Assembly: GCA_963664835.2 (NCBI GenBank) | Contig: CAXXUG010000004.1 | Span: 186,001-250,000, forward strand | Source: G963664835 sp963664835 | GTDB taxonomy: Bacteria; Chloroflexota; UBA6077; FW602-bin22; JBCLEL01 | DNA length: 64,000 bases | Reading direction: 5' to 3' | Part shown: piece by piece, positions 1 through 8,715 of the stretch | Layout of the letters: the number at the start of each line of letters is the position of its first letter | Position numbering within the stretch: the stretch's first letter is position 1 | Notes under the pieces: generated by a model | What the model was told of the DNA's origin: nothing | What the model saw: the letters and a program-made list of their open reading frames with translations, nothing else | Database searches by the model: none | Position numbers and translations under genes: made by a program

Positions 1-78
1 TACATTAGCTTTCTTTCGCACTTGACGTATGGCAGATCGGACTCTCCACTCGGCAATGCAGTTTTCCTAACCGCCGAC

Positions 79-1011
79 TTACTCAACCAAGCCCGTTCTA
101 TTGATGCTCTCCACGAAGTAGCGCTGAACGAATATGTAGAGAACTATCTGTGGCAGAACGACCAGAACCGTCGCCGCCATCAACAGTCCCTCGCTGTACT
201 GTAAGCCGTAGTTTTCCGACCCACGCCAGAAGTAGCTCACGACCTGCACCAATCGGGCCGGCAGCGGCATCTCCTCCAGGTCCGACAGGAACATCAGGGG
301 TAGGAAAGAGTCGTTCCAATGCCAAACCAGAGAAAAGAGCAGGACAACTAGAATAGCCGGCGTTGCCATCGGCAAAATGATCTGCCAGAAGACTCTCAGT
401 CTGCTTGCACCGTCCACAAAGGCTGCGTCCTCCAACTCCCAGGGCAGTCCACGCAGATACTGCCGGAAGATCAATACAAAAAGAGCGCCCTTTACGCCGT
501 GGCCCAGCCAAGCCGGCACTATCCATGGGAGATACGTGTTAAGCCAGCCAAGCTTCAGATACAGGAAAAACTGCGGGACTAGTATCGTCTGCGGGGGGAT
601 GACGAACGTCAGCAGCACCATCAGGAATAGAAAGTCGCGTCCCGGAAATCTGATCCGGGCAAAGCCGTAGGCGACGAAGGCACAGACGAGAACCTGGCCG
701 GCCGCGGACGGAACGCTGGTGATCAGGCTGTTCCTGATGGCGTGAAAGTAGGCCAGGGCTTCGAAAGCTAGGTCGAAATTGTCCAGGTACAGCTCTGTCG
801 GAACCCAATAGACGGTGATGTCGGCGATGTCCGACGCAGACTTTAGCGATGTGGACGCCATGTAGAGGACTGGATAGAAAAACACGTAGGTGACTTCCAG
901 CAGGATCACGTAAGTGAGCGCCCTACCGATCAGGCGCAACGCGCGTCGTTGCCAGACCAGTGGATCTATCCACAGTCGCAGTCGCGCCAGCACTTGCTCC
1001 GTCGCGGTCAT
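79..1011 (-). CDS. Carbohydrate ABC transporter permease, MalG-like
   Basis: Inner-membrane permease of a sugar-type ABC importer, about 310 residues, the usual length for this family. It has about six hydrophobic segments. Near residue 200 lies the cytoplasmic EAA loop that docks the ATPase, seen as E-D-A-A-F-V-D-G-A-S followed by F-W-Q-I-I-L-P. It is the last gene of a minus-strand operon with the binding protein (4345-6057) and the partner permease (1125-2051), 113 bases downstream of the latter. No ATPase gene lies in the window; such systems often share a MsmX-type ATPase encoded elsewhere. The substrate cannot be told from sequence. The family call is secure. Confidence 0.9.
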   Translation of the reverse strand: MTATEQVLARLRLWIDPLVWQRRALRLIGRALTYVILLEVTYVFFYPVLYMASTSLKSASDIADITVYWVPTELYLDNFDLAFEALAYFHAIRNSLITSVPSAAGQVLVCAFVAYGFARIRFPGRDFLFLMVLLTFVIPPQTILVPQFFLYLKLGWLNTYLPWIVPAWLGHGVKGALFVLIFRQYLRGLPWELEDAAFVDGASRLRVFWQIILPMATPAILVVLLFSLVWHWNDSFLPLMFLSDLEEMPLPARLVQVVSYFWRGSENYGLQYSEGLLMAATVLVVLPQIVLYIFVQRYFVESINRTGLVE

Positions 1012-1124
1012 CGGGACCGCCGCCCCGCGACGCTGATAATCCTAGCGACCGTCATAGCTGCCAATACCGGATCCCCAGGTGTCATCCAAGTTTGAGTGGG
1101 GTCGTGATTTCCCCGTTCGCGACG

Positions 1125-2051
1125 TCACTGTCTTTCGCCCATGTAGAACACGAACTTGCGCGACCAGAGAACCACTACAAGAAGGATCACAAATATCATT
1201 GCGAAATAGATCAGCCCCATCGCCGAGCCGTAGTCGAGCCGGAACTCTCGACTCAATGCGGTGGTGTGTATGTAATTGAGGGTGGAGTTGAATGGTTCGG
1301 TGAACGAGTCGACGATCGTGTAGATGATGTTTACCAAGATGAATGGCGAGAGCAGCGGCAGCGTAATCTTCCAGAAGATGCCCCAGTTGGAGGCGCCATC
1401 CACCCTGGCCGACTCGTAAAGTGTCTGGGGGATGCTATGCAGGCCGGCGACGAAGATCAGAATCTGCACGCCGGAGCGCCACAAAACGAACACTATGCGG
1501 TTGATTAGGGTGAGCAGGGGAGCCAGGCTGCCCTCACCGACGTAGGTGCTGAGGAACCCCTCCAAGTCCTGCGATTCCCGTATGATCGCCTGTCCGCCGA
1601 CTCCCTGGCCGGCCAGTTCGTGGATCACGAAAGCCGACCCAATGACCACCGGCATAAACAGGATCGCACGGAAAAATGCGCGGCCAAGCAGAGGACCGCT
1701 TACCAGCAGGGCGACGCCCAGAGAGAACACCATGATGATCGGCAGGTCCAGCACCAGGTTTAAGAAGGTGTCCAGGATCAGCGGTCCAAAGTCCACGTCC
1801 ACGACGAAGGCTTCCTTGTAGTTGTCGATTCCCACGAATTCGGCCTGCAAACCCTGGATATCCGTGATCCTTTGAACGCTCAGCCAGAGAGAGAACAGCA
1901 CCGGATAGGCGACGAAGAGGACGAATCCGACCAGCCAGGGACTGATGAACAGGTAGCCGTCGCGAATGTTCCTTGTGCGAAACGTCCAGCGCACGAGGCC
2001 TCGCTGCCTTGCAACAGTGGCTGGGCGATTTCTAGATGACGCGGGTCTCAT
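1125..2051 (-). CDS. Carbohydrate ABC transporter permease, MalF/UgpA-like
   Basis: Partner permease of the importer, about 308 residues with six hydrophobic segments. The EAA loop reads Y-E-S-A-R-V-D-G-A-S, followed by F-W-K-I-T-L-P-L-L-S-P. I chose the ATG at 2051 because GGGAAG lies six bases upstream. An upstream TTG at 2069 would add six residues but has no ribosome site. The start overlaps the end of the Yip1-like frame by 20 bases, which suggests translational coupling. Together with the permease at 79-1011 it should form the membrane channel. Confidence 0.9.
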   Translation of the reverse strand: MRPASSRNRPATVARQRGLVRWTFRTRNIRDGYLFISPWLVGFVLFVAYPVLFSLWLSVQRITDIQGLQAEFVGIDNYKEAFVVDVDFGPLILDTFLNLVLDLPIIMVFSLGVALLVSGPLLGRAFFRAILFMPVVIGSAFVIHELAGQGVGGQAIIRESQDLEGFLSTYVGEGSLAPLLTLINRIVFVLWRSGVQILIFVAGLHSIPQTLYESARVDGASNWGIFWKITLPLLSPFILVNIIYTIVDSFTEPFNSTLNYIHTTALSREFRLDYGSAMGLIYFAMIFVILLVVVLWSRKFVFYMGERQ

Positions 2052-3018
2052 AGAGGACTTCCCAGGCAAAATGCACCATTTGGCTCCCTATCAGATAGAG
2101 CAAACCGACGAAACCGAACAGAACGGCCATACCAAAAGCCATTGTCGCGACCATCCGGACGGTCCTGCCAAACTCGAAGTCGTGAATCGTCCTGGTCTGG
2201 ATGAAGAAAAGTACCGCACACCAGAGGTAGATGGCATTGAAGATGAAGTCCAGCAGGCCCCGATTGTCCTGGGTCAGCACGTGGGTCATCGCTAAGGCAG
2301 GCGGCATGAAGAGAATATATGGGACCAGGCAGTAGGCGCTGGTGATCAACAACGCCCGGAACGAACCCTCTCCCTCGAAGATGATACCGACGCCGTAGCT
2401 GACCACGACCCAGAGCGCCCAGGGGCCGACGACTCGCACGACTTCCAGAAGAATGTTGACCTGGTCAGGGTCCAGCTCGCGGAGGTGGTAGTAGGTGATC
2501 AGGTTATAGGGTGTGAGCAGATTCCATATTTCGCCAACTTGCGGGACCGATACCATGTGGAACGCCATCAACGTGGGACTGAGGAGTCGCACGACACAAG
2601 CAAGCAGCAGCAATATTGGCACCGCCCAAAGGCTGCCGCGCTCGCGTAACTCCCAGAATGTCTCTATCGGGTCGCCCAAGATCCCTCCTACGGGCCGCAG
2701 CCAGTTCGCCGAAGCGCCCCGACGGACTGTCGTCGCCAACCGGCGTGTGGCTGTGGTGAGCGTGATGATGGCCGTCAGCAGGACGGCAAACCCGATCGTG
2801 AGCAGGCCAAAGTTTTGCGTAAGCCATTCATGGCGATGTTCGCCGAACGCTCTCGAGTATCCCAGGCGGTCGGATGCCAGTCGGAACTCAGTCATGGCCG
2901 ACTGGTAATCTTCCTGGCGGAGGTGGGGCTTTACCCAGCCCAACGTGGGCAACTTCGTAGCGGGCGTCGAGCTTGAGGACTTCCTGCCAGAGATCGACTG
3001 CCTCTTCGTACTGGCCAT
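2032..3018 (-). CDS. Yip1-like polytopic membrane protein (3' part of a split gene)
   Basis: The frame encodes a membrane protein with about six to seven hydrophobic helices, resembling the Yip1 family. Its first ~35 residues look out of frame. From about residue 36 (Q-E-D-Y-Q-S-A-M-T-E-F) it continues a TPR-like helical repeat that begins at the end of the upstream NHL gene. I read this as the C-terminal half of one gene of about 741 codons, 2032-4258, cut by one extra base in the four-G run at 2925-2928. It is odd to find such a protein between the binding protein and permeases of a sugar importer. A sensing or assembly role is only a guess. Confidence 0.7.
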   Translation of the reverse strand: MASTKRQSISGRKSSSSTPATKLPTLGWVKPHLRQEDYQSAMTEFRLASDRLGYSRAFGEHRHEWLTQNFGLLTIGFAVLLTAIITLTTATRRLATTVRRGASANWLRPVGGILGDPIETFWELRERGSLWAVPILLLLACVVRLLSPTLMAFHMVSVPQVGEIWNLLTPYNLITYYHLRELDPDQVNILLEVVRVVGPWALWVVVSYGVGIIFEGEGSFRALLITSAYCLVPYILFMPPALAMTHVLTQDNRGLLDFIFNAIYLWCAVLFFIQTRTIHDFEFGRTVRMVATMAFGMAVLFGFVGLLYLIGSQMVHFAWEVLYETRVI

Positions 3019-4258
3019 CGAAATATAGTTGGCTTGCTTCGTGCACCAACTGGATGAAGCGAGTGGGTATCAGGCGGGAGACTGTGTTGCGGGCCTTGTC
3101 CGCGACATACATTCTGCCCCGGCTATCAACCGCGATACTCGCCGGCAGCTGAAACTGTTCGGGGCCATCTCCAAGCCCGCCAAAGACTGCCAACAGTCTC
3201 CGCGATTGGTCGTATTGATAGACACGACCGTTGCCGCTATCTATGACCGTAACGATGCCCAACTCATCCACGGCAACGTCGACGAAGCTGGACTCGTCAA
3301 GCTCCAACGACACCGGACTGGCGCCGGCGACGGCCCTCTGTCCCGGTTTTTCCAACTCGCCAAAGGGCGCATACCTGGCCAGGAGGCCGGCGCCATAGAC
3401 GTTGACGCCGACTGGATTGAGTTTCTGGACCTGCTCGTTAGTGGCGCCGGTGACGACCGTGTAGAGGAAACCGTCCGGCGTGAGAAACAGGTTGCTGTGC
3501 GGAGTTGGCTCGGGTAAGAAGATCTGCTGTTTCTGCTCTTCCGTGGCAACCAGGGATATCAGGAGTCTTCGAGGATCGAACCCCACCCTGGTGCTTCCAA
3601 AGAAACCGCGAAAGGTAGCCTCCACATCCAGAAGAATGATGCCGGAGGTCAACCCTTCCTCCAGGATGTACATATAGCCTCTCTGGTCGACTGTCAGCTT
3701 GGTTGGCCGGAAGCCGGTGCGCCTCTGCTCCAACAGGGGCGTTTCAGGCTGGAGGTACTCGCGGATGAAACGACCCCGACTGTCGGCGTGAACTATGCGT
3801 TGATTGCCGGTATCGGCGATGAAAAGACTGCCATCAGGGGAGACGAATATGCCTTGGGGACGTTTGAGATCCAAGTCCTCGCCAATAGTCTGCGAAAGCC
3901 GCATCTCCGGGTCTAACCTGAGGATGCGGTCGTTGTCGGTATCGACCACGTAGAGGTTGTCATCGCGATCTACGAACAGGTCGCCGGGTGACTTAAGGGG
4001 TCCGCTTCCGATGTCAATGCCGTTGACTACCAGATCGAGAACATAGGGTTGGGGTATCGGCACCCGATAGCCCCGGGCGTCGATAGTGTAGGAGTCAATC
4101 GGACTTAGCTGGGCGCCGGCCCCGGAGATGGAGCCCAGCGAAACGAGCAGCAGCAGACACATCAAAATCGCCCGCCGGCACCACCGTGAACTCAGACTGT
4201 GGCTAGCGGTCGGGGCCGATGCGCTTTCCATGCCCTTCAAGGTATCATTTGTCGCCAA
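2888..4258 (-). CDS. NHL-repeat secreted/anchored protein with C-terminal TPR (5' part of a split gene)
   Basis: The protein starts with a signal or anchor helix (A-I-L-M-C-L-L-L-L-V). It then carries several NHL beta-propeller blades recognisable as D-x-x-G-x-x-Y-V-x-D-x-x-N-x-R-I, for example V-V-D-T-D-N-D-R-I and I-A-D-T-G-N-Q-R-I. Near residue 400 a TPR motif begins (A-S-Q-L-Y-F-D-G-Q-Y-E-E-A-V). The last ~15 residues are a proline-rich out-of-frame tail. Removing one G from 2925-2928 joins it to the Yip1-like frame. The start may be TTG 4258 or ATG 4231. It lies directly downstream of the binding-protein gene and is probably co-transcribed with it. Confidence 0.75.
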   Translation of the reverse strand: MATNDTLKGMESASAPTASHSLSSRWCRRAILMCLLLLVSLGSISGAGAQLSPIDSYTIDARGYRVPIPQPYVLDLVVNGIDIGSGPLKSPGDLFVDRDDNLYVVDTDNDRILRLDPEMRLSQTIGEDLDLKRPQGIFVSPDGSLFIADTGNQRIVHADSRGRFIREYLQPETPLLEQRRTGFRPTKLTVDQRGYMYILEEGLTSGIILLDVEATFRGFFGSTRVGFDPRRLLISLVATEEQKQQIFLPEPTPHSNLFLTPDGFLYTVVTGATNEQVQKLNPVGVNVYGAGLLARYAPFGELEKPGQRAVAGASPVSLELDESSFVDVAVDELGIVTVIDSGNGRVYQYDQSRRLLAVFGGLGDGPEQFQLPASIAVDSRGRMYVADKARNTVSRLIPTRFIQLVHEASQLYFDGQYEEAVDLWQEVLKLDARYEVAHVGLGKAPPPPGRLPVGHD

Positions 4259-4266
4259 GTGGAGTC

Positions 4267-4314
4267 ACCACAATAGCAATCGACGCCGCGGCAACCCACG
4301 GCGTCGATTGTGGT
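4267..4314 (-). terminator. Stem-loop between binding-protein gene and NHL gene
   Basis: A perfect 10-bp inverted repeat (4279-4288 with 4299-4308) has a 10-base loop. An outer ACCACA/TGTGGT pair extends it across a short bulge. It sits in the 86-base gap after the binding-protein stop. No T-run follows, so it is more likely an RNA-stabilising or partially terminating hairpin that raises binding-protein yield over the permeases than a full terminator. That role is inferred from similar operons. Confidence 0.55.
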
Positions 4315-4344
4315 ATTCAGCGCAGGGTGCCTTCGCTGAAGGAG

Positions 4345-6057
4345 CTAGCCCTTGTACTCCTTCACGTTGTAACCCTTGCCCCACTCGGCATTCACCTCGT
4401 CGACCAACTCGTTCATGCCCTGCTGGACGGTCTTGGTCCCGTCTTTGACCCACACGTCCTCACCGAAGATCCTGCTCTCCACCTCGCGGACCTTCCAGCC
4501 CTTGAGACCCATGTGTCCAGGCCATATGACCGTGTCCTGGGCATATTCCGGCTTGGACGAGGTTGCCGGGAGTCGAACCAGCGTCATGAGGTTGAGCATC
4601 TTGACCTCTCCCTCTTCCTGGTTTTCGACCCACCGTCGGGTCTGGTAGGTGGGCAGCCGCCAGGTGTTGGCCTTCTCCTGGCAGACTCGCGGGTTGGTGG
4701 TGAACTCCTTGATCCACTCTGCGGCAAGGTCCTGTTTCGGGCCGCCTCCGTTGACCGCCATCATCTCCCAGCCAATCAACTGAGGCTTCATGCTGGCCTG
4801 CCAGGGCGGGTACATGATGTATTTCTGATTCTTGTCCTTGTAGGCTTCGATAAAGGCTCTCGAAGTTAGCTGGAAATTCCAGTTGAAGGACTTCTTGGAC
4901 AGGTATGCCCAGTCACCTCCAGCCGAAGCGCCGGCTACATAGGTGGGCCGGTCGACCATCACCCCTTCGTGCATCAGATCGGCGAAGGGCTGCAGCGCCT
5001 CTACCACCTCCGGCGAGTTGAGGAGACACTTGTCGGGTTCGTAGCCCCACATGTCCTCGGACCATGCGCCTCCGTTGGACAGAACCGCATTCTTGGCCGG
5101 ATCCCACCAGAACCACTCAAGGCCGGACTCCCAACCGTAGACTTCGGTCTCGTCGCCGTTCTTGATGGTCGCATCTCTGGCCCACTGGATCATGTCGTCC
5201 ATGACCCAGTCATCGAAATTCGAGCTTCCCCACACTGGCAGGTCTTCACCGATGCCATACTTGTCGAGAGCGTCCCCATCGAACCAGATACCCAGCGCGG
5301 CCTGATTGTGCACCGACAAGCCTAGAAGCTTGCCACGGAACCCGTTCTCCAACCAGGGATCGGCAGCCCAATCCTCTTTCCTGAGATCGAATGATCGGAA
5401 GTAGTCGTCATAAGGCCTTACGACGCCAAGGGCGAAGAAATCTCCCCAGTTTGCATTGTTCAGATAAAGAACGTCGGGGGCGGTGCCGGCGGCCAACTCG
5501 GCCGTGAGCTTGCCCCAGAAATCACCGGAGTAGGTATCCGCGCGCATTACGATGCCGGTTTCGGCGGAGATAATCGGAGCGTACCAGCCGATCCTCTCGT
5601 GGAACCAGAATCGCATGCTGAGCTCGCCGACCTCGCCCCGCTCGGCCGGGACTTCTACAATCGTCTCTTTCTCGACAATCGTCTCCTTCTCGACGATCGT
5701 CTCCTTTTCTACCTCGACCGTAACTACCTTCTCGACTTCCCTGACGACCTCAACCGCCCTCTCGACCTCGACAGTGACGATCCTCTCCATCTCGACAGGC
5801 TTTTCTACTTCGACCGTGACTATCTTCTCTACCTCGACGGCCTTCTCCACCTCAACCGTGACTATTTTCTCGACGGGCCTATCGATGACTTGAGTTACTA
5901 CCCTCTCTACAGGAACCTCTTTTTCGACAATTTGGACTTTCTCGACCTCCACGATTTGAGGCTCACAAGCGGCCAGAACCGGCAAAGCCGCTGCCGCACC
6001 CATGCCGGCCAAGAACGAGCGGCGAGAGAAACTACGTTTCAACGATTCGCTCAACAA
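4345..6057 (-). CDS. Sugar ABC transporter substrate-binding lipoprotein
   Basis: Extracellular solute-binding protein (family 1 type), 570 residues. The N-terminus has a twin-arginine R-R-S-F-L-A-G motif, a hydrophobic stretch and a lipobox cysteine (L-A-A-C), so it is probably a Tat-exported lipoprotein. Residues ~34-137 are a low-complexity tether of repeated V-E-V-E-K / I-V-T units, which should hold the binding domain away from the membrane. The rest is tryptophan-rich and typical of sugar-binding proteins. The start is TTG with AGAGGAG seven bases upstream; no in-frame ATG fits. It is the first gene of the importer operon. Confidence 0.9.
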   Translation of the reverse strand: MLSESLKRSFSRRSFLAGMGAAAALPVLAACEPQIVEVEKVQIVEKEVPVERVVTQVIDRPVEKIVTVEVEKAVEVEKIVTVEVEKPVEMERIVTVEVERAVEVVREVEKVVTVEVEKETIVEKETIVEKETIVEVPAERGEVGELSMRFWFHERIGWYAPIISAETGIVMRADTYSGDFWGKLTAELAAGTAPDVLYLNNANWGDFFALGVVRPYDDYFRSFDLRKEDWAADPWLENGFRGKLLGLSVHNQAALGIWFDGDALDKYGIGEDLPVWGSSNFDDWVMDDMIQWARDATIKNGDETEVYGWESGLEWFWWDPAKNAVLSNGGAWSEDMWGYEPDKCLLNSPEVVEALQPFADLMHEGVMVDRPTYVAGASAGGDWAYLSKKSFNWNFQLTSRAFIEAYKDKNQKYIMYPPWQASMKPQLIGWEMMAVNGGGPKQDLAAEWIKEFTTNPRVCQEKANTWRLPTYQTRRWVENQEEGEVKMLNLMTLVRLPATSSKPEYAQDTVIWPGHMGLKGWKVREVESRIFGEDVWVKDGTKTVQQGMNELVDEVNAEWGKGYNVKEYKG

Positions 6058-6432
6058 TTCACATCTCCTCTGCGTTTGCTGAATGCTACTAATTCAGGTT
6101 TCACTCCAAATACTCCGTTGATCACGCTCGATCTGCGATTGGCCATCCCTCCTTACTTTTGACGATCCCAGTCAATATCGACGGAATCCGGCGACAGCCG
6201 TGGCCCGATTCGCCGGCCAACGGGTCAACGTGGCACCATGATCGATCATAAGGCGAATCAAGATCTCATCGTTGCCGCCACGTTTGACGTAAGTAACCTT
6301 ATCAACTTCGTTTATGTAATTCAACAGCCGGCGACCGGCATTGCCCAGGGCGCAGGTTTTCGAGTGGCGGGAGTCCATCCCGGGTCCGGAGCATTGCTTT
6401 CGTAACAATTCCCCCTGCCGGGTGGCGCCGGC

Positions 6433-6544
6433 ACACCAAGGAATGAGAATCGAGGGGCCGGTTGGCGAGTCTTCTCTATGGTGGCTCGGGACTAGGGTTG
6501 GTTGCCGGTCTGCCGGGAGCGGGGGACAAGCCCCCGCGCTACAC
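6433..6544. repeat. Direct repeat, copy 1 (ends in GC-rich palindrome)
   Basis: About 110 bp beginning CACCAAGG and ending with a GCGGGGG-acaag-CCCCCGC palindrome (6519-6537) plus CGCTACA. It matches 7031-7146 closely, with roughly a dozen differences. Confidence 0.8.
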
Positions 6545-6813
6545 TAACTGCGGGGGGTGTTAGCCGGCAGATCCGGCCAGGGCTGCCCAACAATGCCCCG
6601 CGCGTCACTAGGCGTCCGCCCGTGGTGGATTAGTGAGGCGGGTTGGAATGACCGCTGTAGGGCTGGGGCTTGTCCCCAGCCGCCGGGGGGTTGGGTGGGC
6701 GAAAGAGGATGAGAGAGGCATGGTGAAAACGCGCGGAGGAGGAAGCGGGGGACAAGCCCCTCGCCTCGCGTAGTCTTCGACCGCGCTACATTTCCCATCC
6801 CCGCCCCTCCTGG

Positions 6814-6833
6814 ATTCCGGCCTTCGCCGGAAT
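6814..6833. repeat. Palindromic hairpin repeat (ATTCCGGC-CTTC-GCCGGAAT)
   Basis: Perfect 8-bp stem with a CTTC loop. It is related to the hairpins at 6937-6956 and 52301-52320, and to a degenerate one at 52571-52590. This REP-like motif recurs in intergenic DNA of the window. Confidence 0.75.
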
Positions 6834-6936
6834 CGGCAATGGCCTTGCGAATGCTACAGAAGAGAACGAAAATCGCGGTGTTCTGCAGGTATGGTTGGGA
6901 GCGAGTGCCGACACTACGGGATTCCCCCACCCCTGG

Positions 6937-6956
6937 ACTCCGGCTTTCGCCGGAGT
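6937..6956. repeat. Palindromic hairpin repeat (ACTCCGGC-TTTC-GCCGGAGT)
   Basis: Perfect 8-bp stem with a TTTC loop, preceded by CTGG and followed by GACG. The same unit occurs at 52301-52320. Confidence 0.75.
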
Positions 6957-7030
6957 GACGAGTCAGTAGGATATCCCGAATCGGAGTCCGGGAAATGCTT
7001 CAAGGGTAATCTCTTGTCACGGCTTGCGCC

Positions 7031-7146
7031 GGCGCACCAAGGGATGAGAATCGGGGTGCCGGTTGGCGGGCCTTCTCTTTGGTAGCGCGGGATCAGGGTT
7101 GGTTACCGGTCTGCCGGGAGCGGGGGACAAGCCCCCGCGCTACATT
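7031..7146. repeat. Direct repeat, copy 2
   Basis: Second copy of the unit at 6433-6544, ending in the same palindrome (7120-7138) and CGCTACA. The two copies differ at scattered bases, so the duplication is not recent. Confidence 0.8.
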
Positions 7147-7272
7147 CTGTCGTCCCGCGATCGACCATCGGTTTGCAATACGGGACGTTTCCCCGTTGTA
7201 TAGCCGGCGTAACAGTTTATCGGATGCGCATTTTCGCACCACTCGCTCGTGGCGGCCGCCGCCGGCGTGTGC

Positions 7273-7301
7273 TTGACCTCACATGCGTGTGGGCGTAGTA
7301 T
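7273..7301 (+). promoter_or_regulatory. Sigma-70-type promoter of the SRP RNA
   Basis: TTGACC (7273-7278) and TAGTAT (7296-7301) are separated by 17 bases. Transcription would start near 7308, exactly where the closing helix of the SRP RNA begins. Confidence 0.75.
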
Positions 7302-7303
7302 CT

Positions 7304-7541
7304 AGCCGGCCGTGCTAGGCGGGGAGCTAGCGGTGCCCTGAACCCGCAATCCGCTACAGCGGGGCTGAACGCTCATCGTGAGGTCGTCGCCCGCTGGATT
7401 CTGTCTTAGTTGACCTGCATTGATGATCGGGTCTCGTACGGCGTAGGTCTGTGAACCCCGCCAGGTCCGGAAGGAAGCAACGGTAAGCAGGAACCGCGGG
7501 TGTTACGAGGCAACCCGGTCTGAGTTGGCCGGCTAACACGT
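7304..7541 (+). ncRNA. ffs: Signal recognition particle RNA, large bacterial type
   Basis: The conserved domain IV is plain at about 7450-7495: CCAGGTCCGGAAGGAAGCAA with its GGAA tetraloop and flanking asymmetric loop. The 5' part (GTGCTAGGCGGGGAGCTAGC, then GGTGCCCTG) matches the Alu-like domain of long bacterial SRP RNAs. AGCCGGCC at 7304-7311 pairs with GGCCGGCT at 7527-7534 to close the molecule. The RNA works with Ffh in co-translational membrane targeting. The exact 5' and 3' ends are estimates from the promoter and helix; a terminator lies at 7601-7629. Confidence 0.92.
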
Positions 7542-7600
7542 GGTCAGTTGGCGCAACCGAGGGTGAGGCACGGCCTTCTTTCGACCCTGCCATGTGCGAC

Positions 7601-7629
7601 GCTCGACGTATGACGGTCGAGCCTTTTTT
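7601..7629 (+). terminator. Rho-independent terminator of the SRP RNA
   Basis: GCTCGAC (7601-7607) pairs with GTCGAGC (7616-7622) around an 8-base loop, and a T6 run follows at 7624-7629. It argues against an rsmA start upstream of 7630. Confidence 0.75.
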
Positions 7630-7699
7630 GCTTATTGGCCAACAATCGATTCAAGCTGAGTCGTCCGTAACGGGCCCAAAGGCAACCCACTGGAAAACC

Positions 7700-8593
7700 A
7701 TGCGAAACACCTACGAGCGCAGGCGCACCCGTAGTCCGAGGAGGCGCGGGCAGGGAAATGGCCCCCCTACTTGGTTGCTGCGACTGCTCCGCCGCTACCA
7801 CATTTACACGCGCCGATCCCTCGGACAGAACTTCCTTATAGACCAGGCCGTCCTGGACCGCATAGTTTCGGCCGCTAGATTGAACCCTGATGACCTTGTG
7901 GTGGAAATCGGAGCCGGCACTGGAGAGTTGACGGAACGGCTCGCCCAAGAGACGCGGCGGGTTCTGGCCGTAGAGATCGACCCGAAGCTGGTGAATCTGT
8001 TGGAGGATCGATTCGCCAATCGAGCGAACGTTGAGGTCGTCCACCAAGACGCCGTAGGCATGGACACGGCTGACCTCACCGGTGGCGAGACCTACAGGGT
8101 CGTTGGGAATCTGCCTTACTCCGTAGCGGCGCCGATTCTGCGAACGCTTCTGGAAAGCAGCCACCCTCCGACGCAGGTTCTCGCGATGGTGCAGCGCGAG
8201 GTCGCGTTGCGCCTGGCAGCCCCTCCCGGACGTCTGAATCTCCTTGGAATATCGGTTCAGGTATACGCCGAGCCGGAGCTCTGCTTCGACGTGCCGGCGA
8301 CCGCATTCTTCCCTGTGCCGGAGGTCTCCTCCGCGGTGATGCGCCTCGAGGTGCGAGCGTCTCCGCTGGTGCTGGACCGCCGCGATGAGTTCTTCCGTAT
8401 TGTCAGCGCCGGCTTTGCCCACCCACGAAAGCAGATTCATAACTCGATCCCGCGTGTGCTCTGGAGTCCGCCGGAAGTGATCCACAACTCACTGATCGAG
8501 GCAAAGATCGATCCCAAGCTGAGGGCCCAGAACCTGACCATAGATGACTGGGTCCGGTTGCGAGATCGACTCCTGGCAAATGGGATCCTGTGA
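7700..8593 (+). CDS. rsmA: 16S rRNA (adenine-1518/1519 N6)-dimethyltransferase
   Basis: KsgA/RsmA dimethylates two adjacent adenines in the 3' hairpin of 16S rRNA during 30S maturation. Signatures are G-Q-N-F-L-I-D at the N-terminus, the SAM-binding V-V-E-I-G-A-G-T-G-E-L-T, and the catalytic N-L-P-Y motif. Length is about 297 residues from the ATG at 7700. The frame is open upstream to 7592, but that start would lie before the SRP terminator, so I prefer 7700. It begins a plus-strand run with ispE and glmU, a pairing with ispE seen in many bacteria. Confidence 0.93.
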   Translation: MRNTYERRRTRSPRRRGQGNGPPTWLLRLLRRYHIYTRRSLGQNFLIDQAVLDRIVSAARLNPDDLVVEIGAGTGELTERLAQETRRVLAVEIDPKLVNLLEDRFANRANVEVVHQDAVGMDTADLTGGETYRVVGNLPYSVAAPILRTLLESSHPPTQVLAMVQREVALRLAAPPGRLNLLGISVQVYAEPELCFDVPATAFFPVPEVSSAVMRLEVRASPLVLDRRDEFFRIVSAGFAHPRKQIHNSIPRVLWSPPEVIHNSLIEAKIDPKLRAQNLTIDDWVRLRDRLLANGIL

Positions 8594-8715
8594 ATTGAGC
8601 TTGAAATGGGTTCAAATCACCTGCGGGTACGCCGGCGACGTCGATATCGATGGTCCGTACGGCCGGCGCAGACACCGGAGCATCCCTCCCCGAGAAGTAG
8701 CCGGGTGGCTCAGGA

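Larger units (their letters stand above)
6058..7272. other. Repeat-rich gap without a supported gene
   Basis: Some 1.2 kb separate the importer operon from the SRP RNA. It holds two copies of a ~110-bp direct repeat, two copies of an ACTCCGGC-type hairpin and several copies of a GC-rich palindrome ending in CGCTACA. Short open frames here run through the repeats. One of 78 codons on the minus strand (6172-6408) lies mostly outside them, but I see no family match or good ribosome site. Confidence 0.6.

Noticed and set aside
6051..6146. A 31-codon frame with AAGGAGGG just before its ATG, overlapping the binding-protein start
   Set aside because: The ribosome site touches the ATG with no spacing, and nothing supports the peptide. 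A leader peptide is possible but unproven.
6172..6408. A 78-codon minus-strand frame in the repeat-rich gap
   Set aside because: No family signal, no good ribosome site, and repeats border it.
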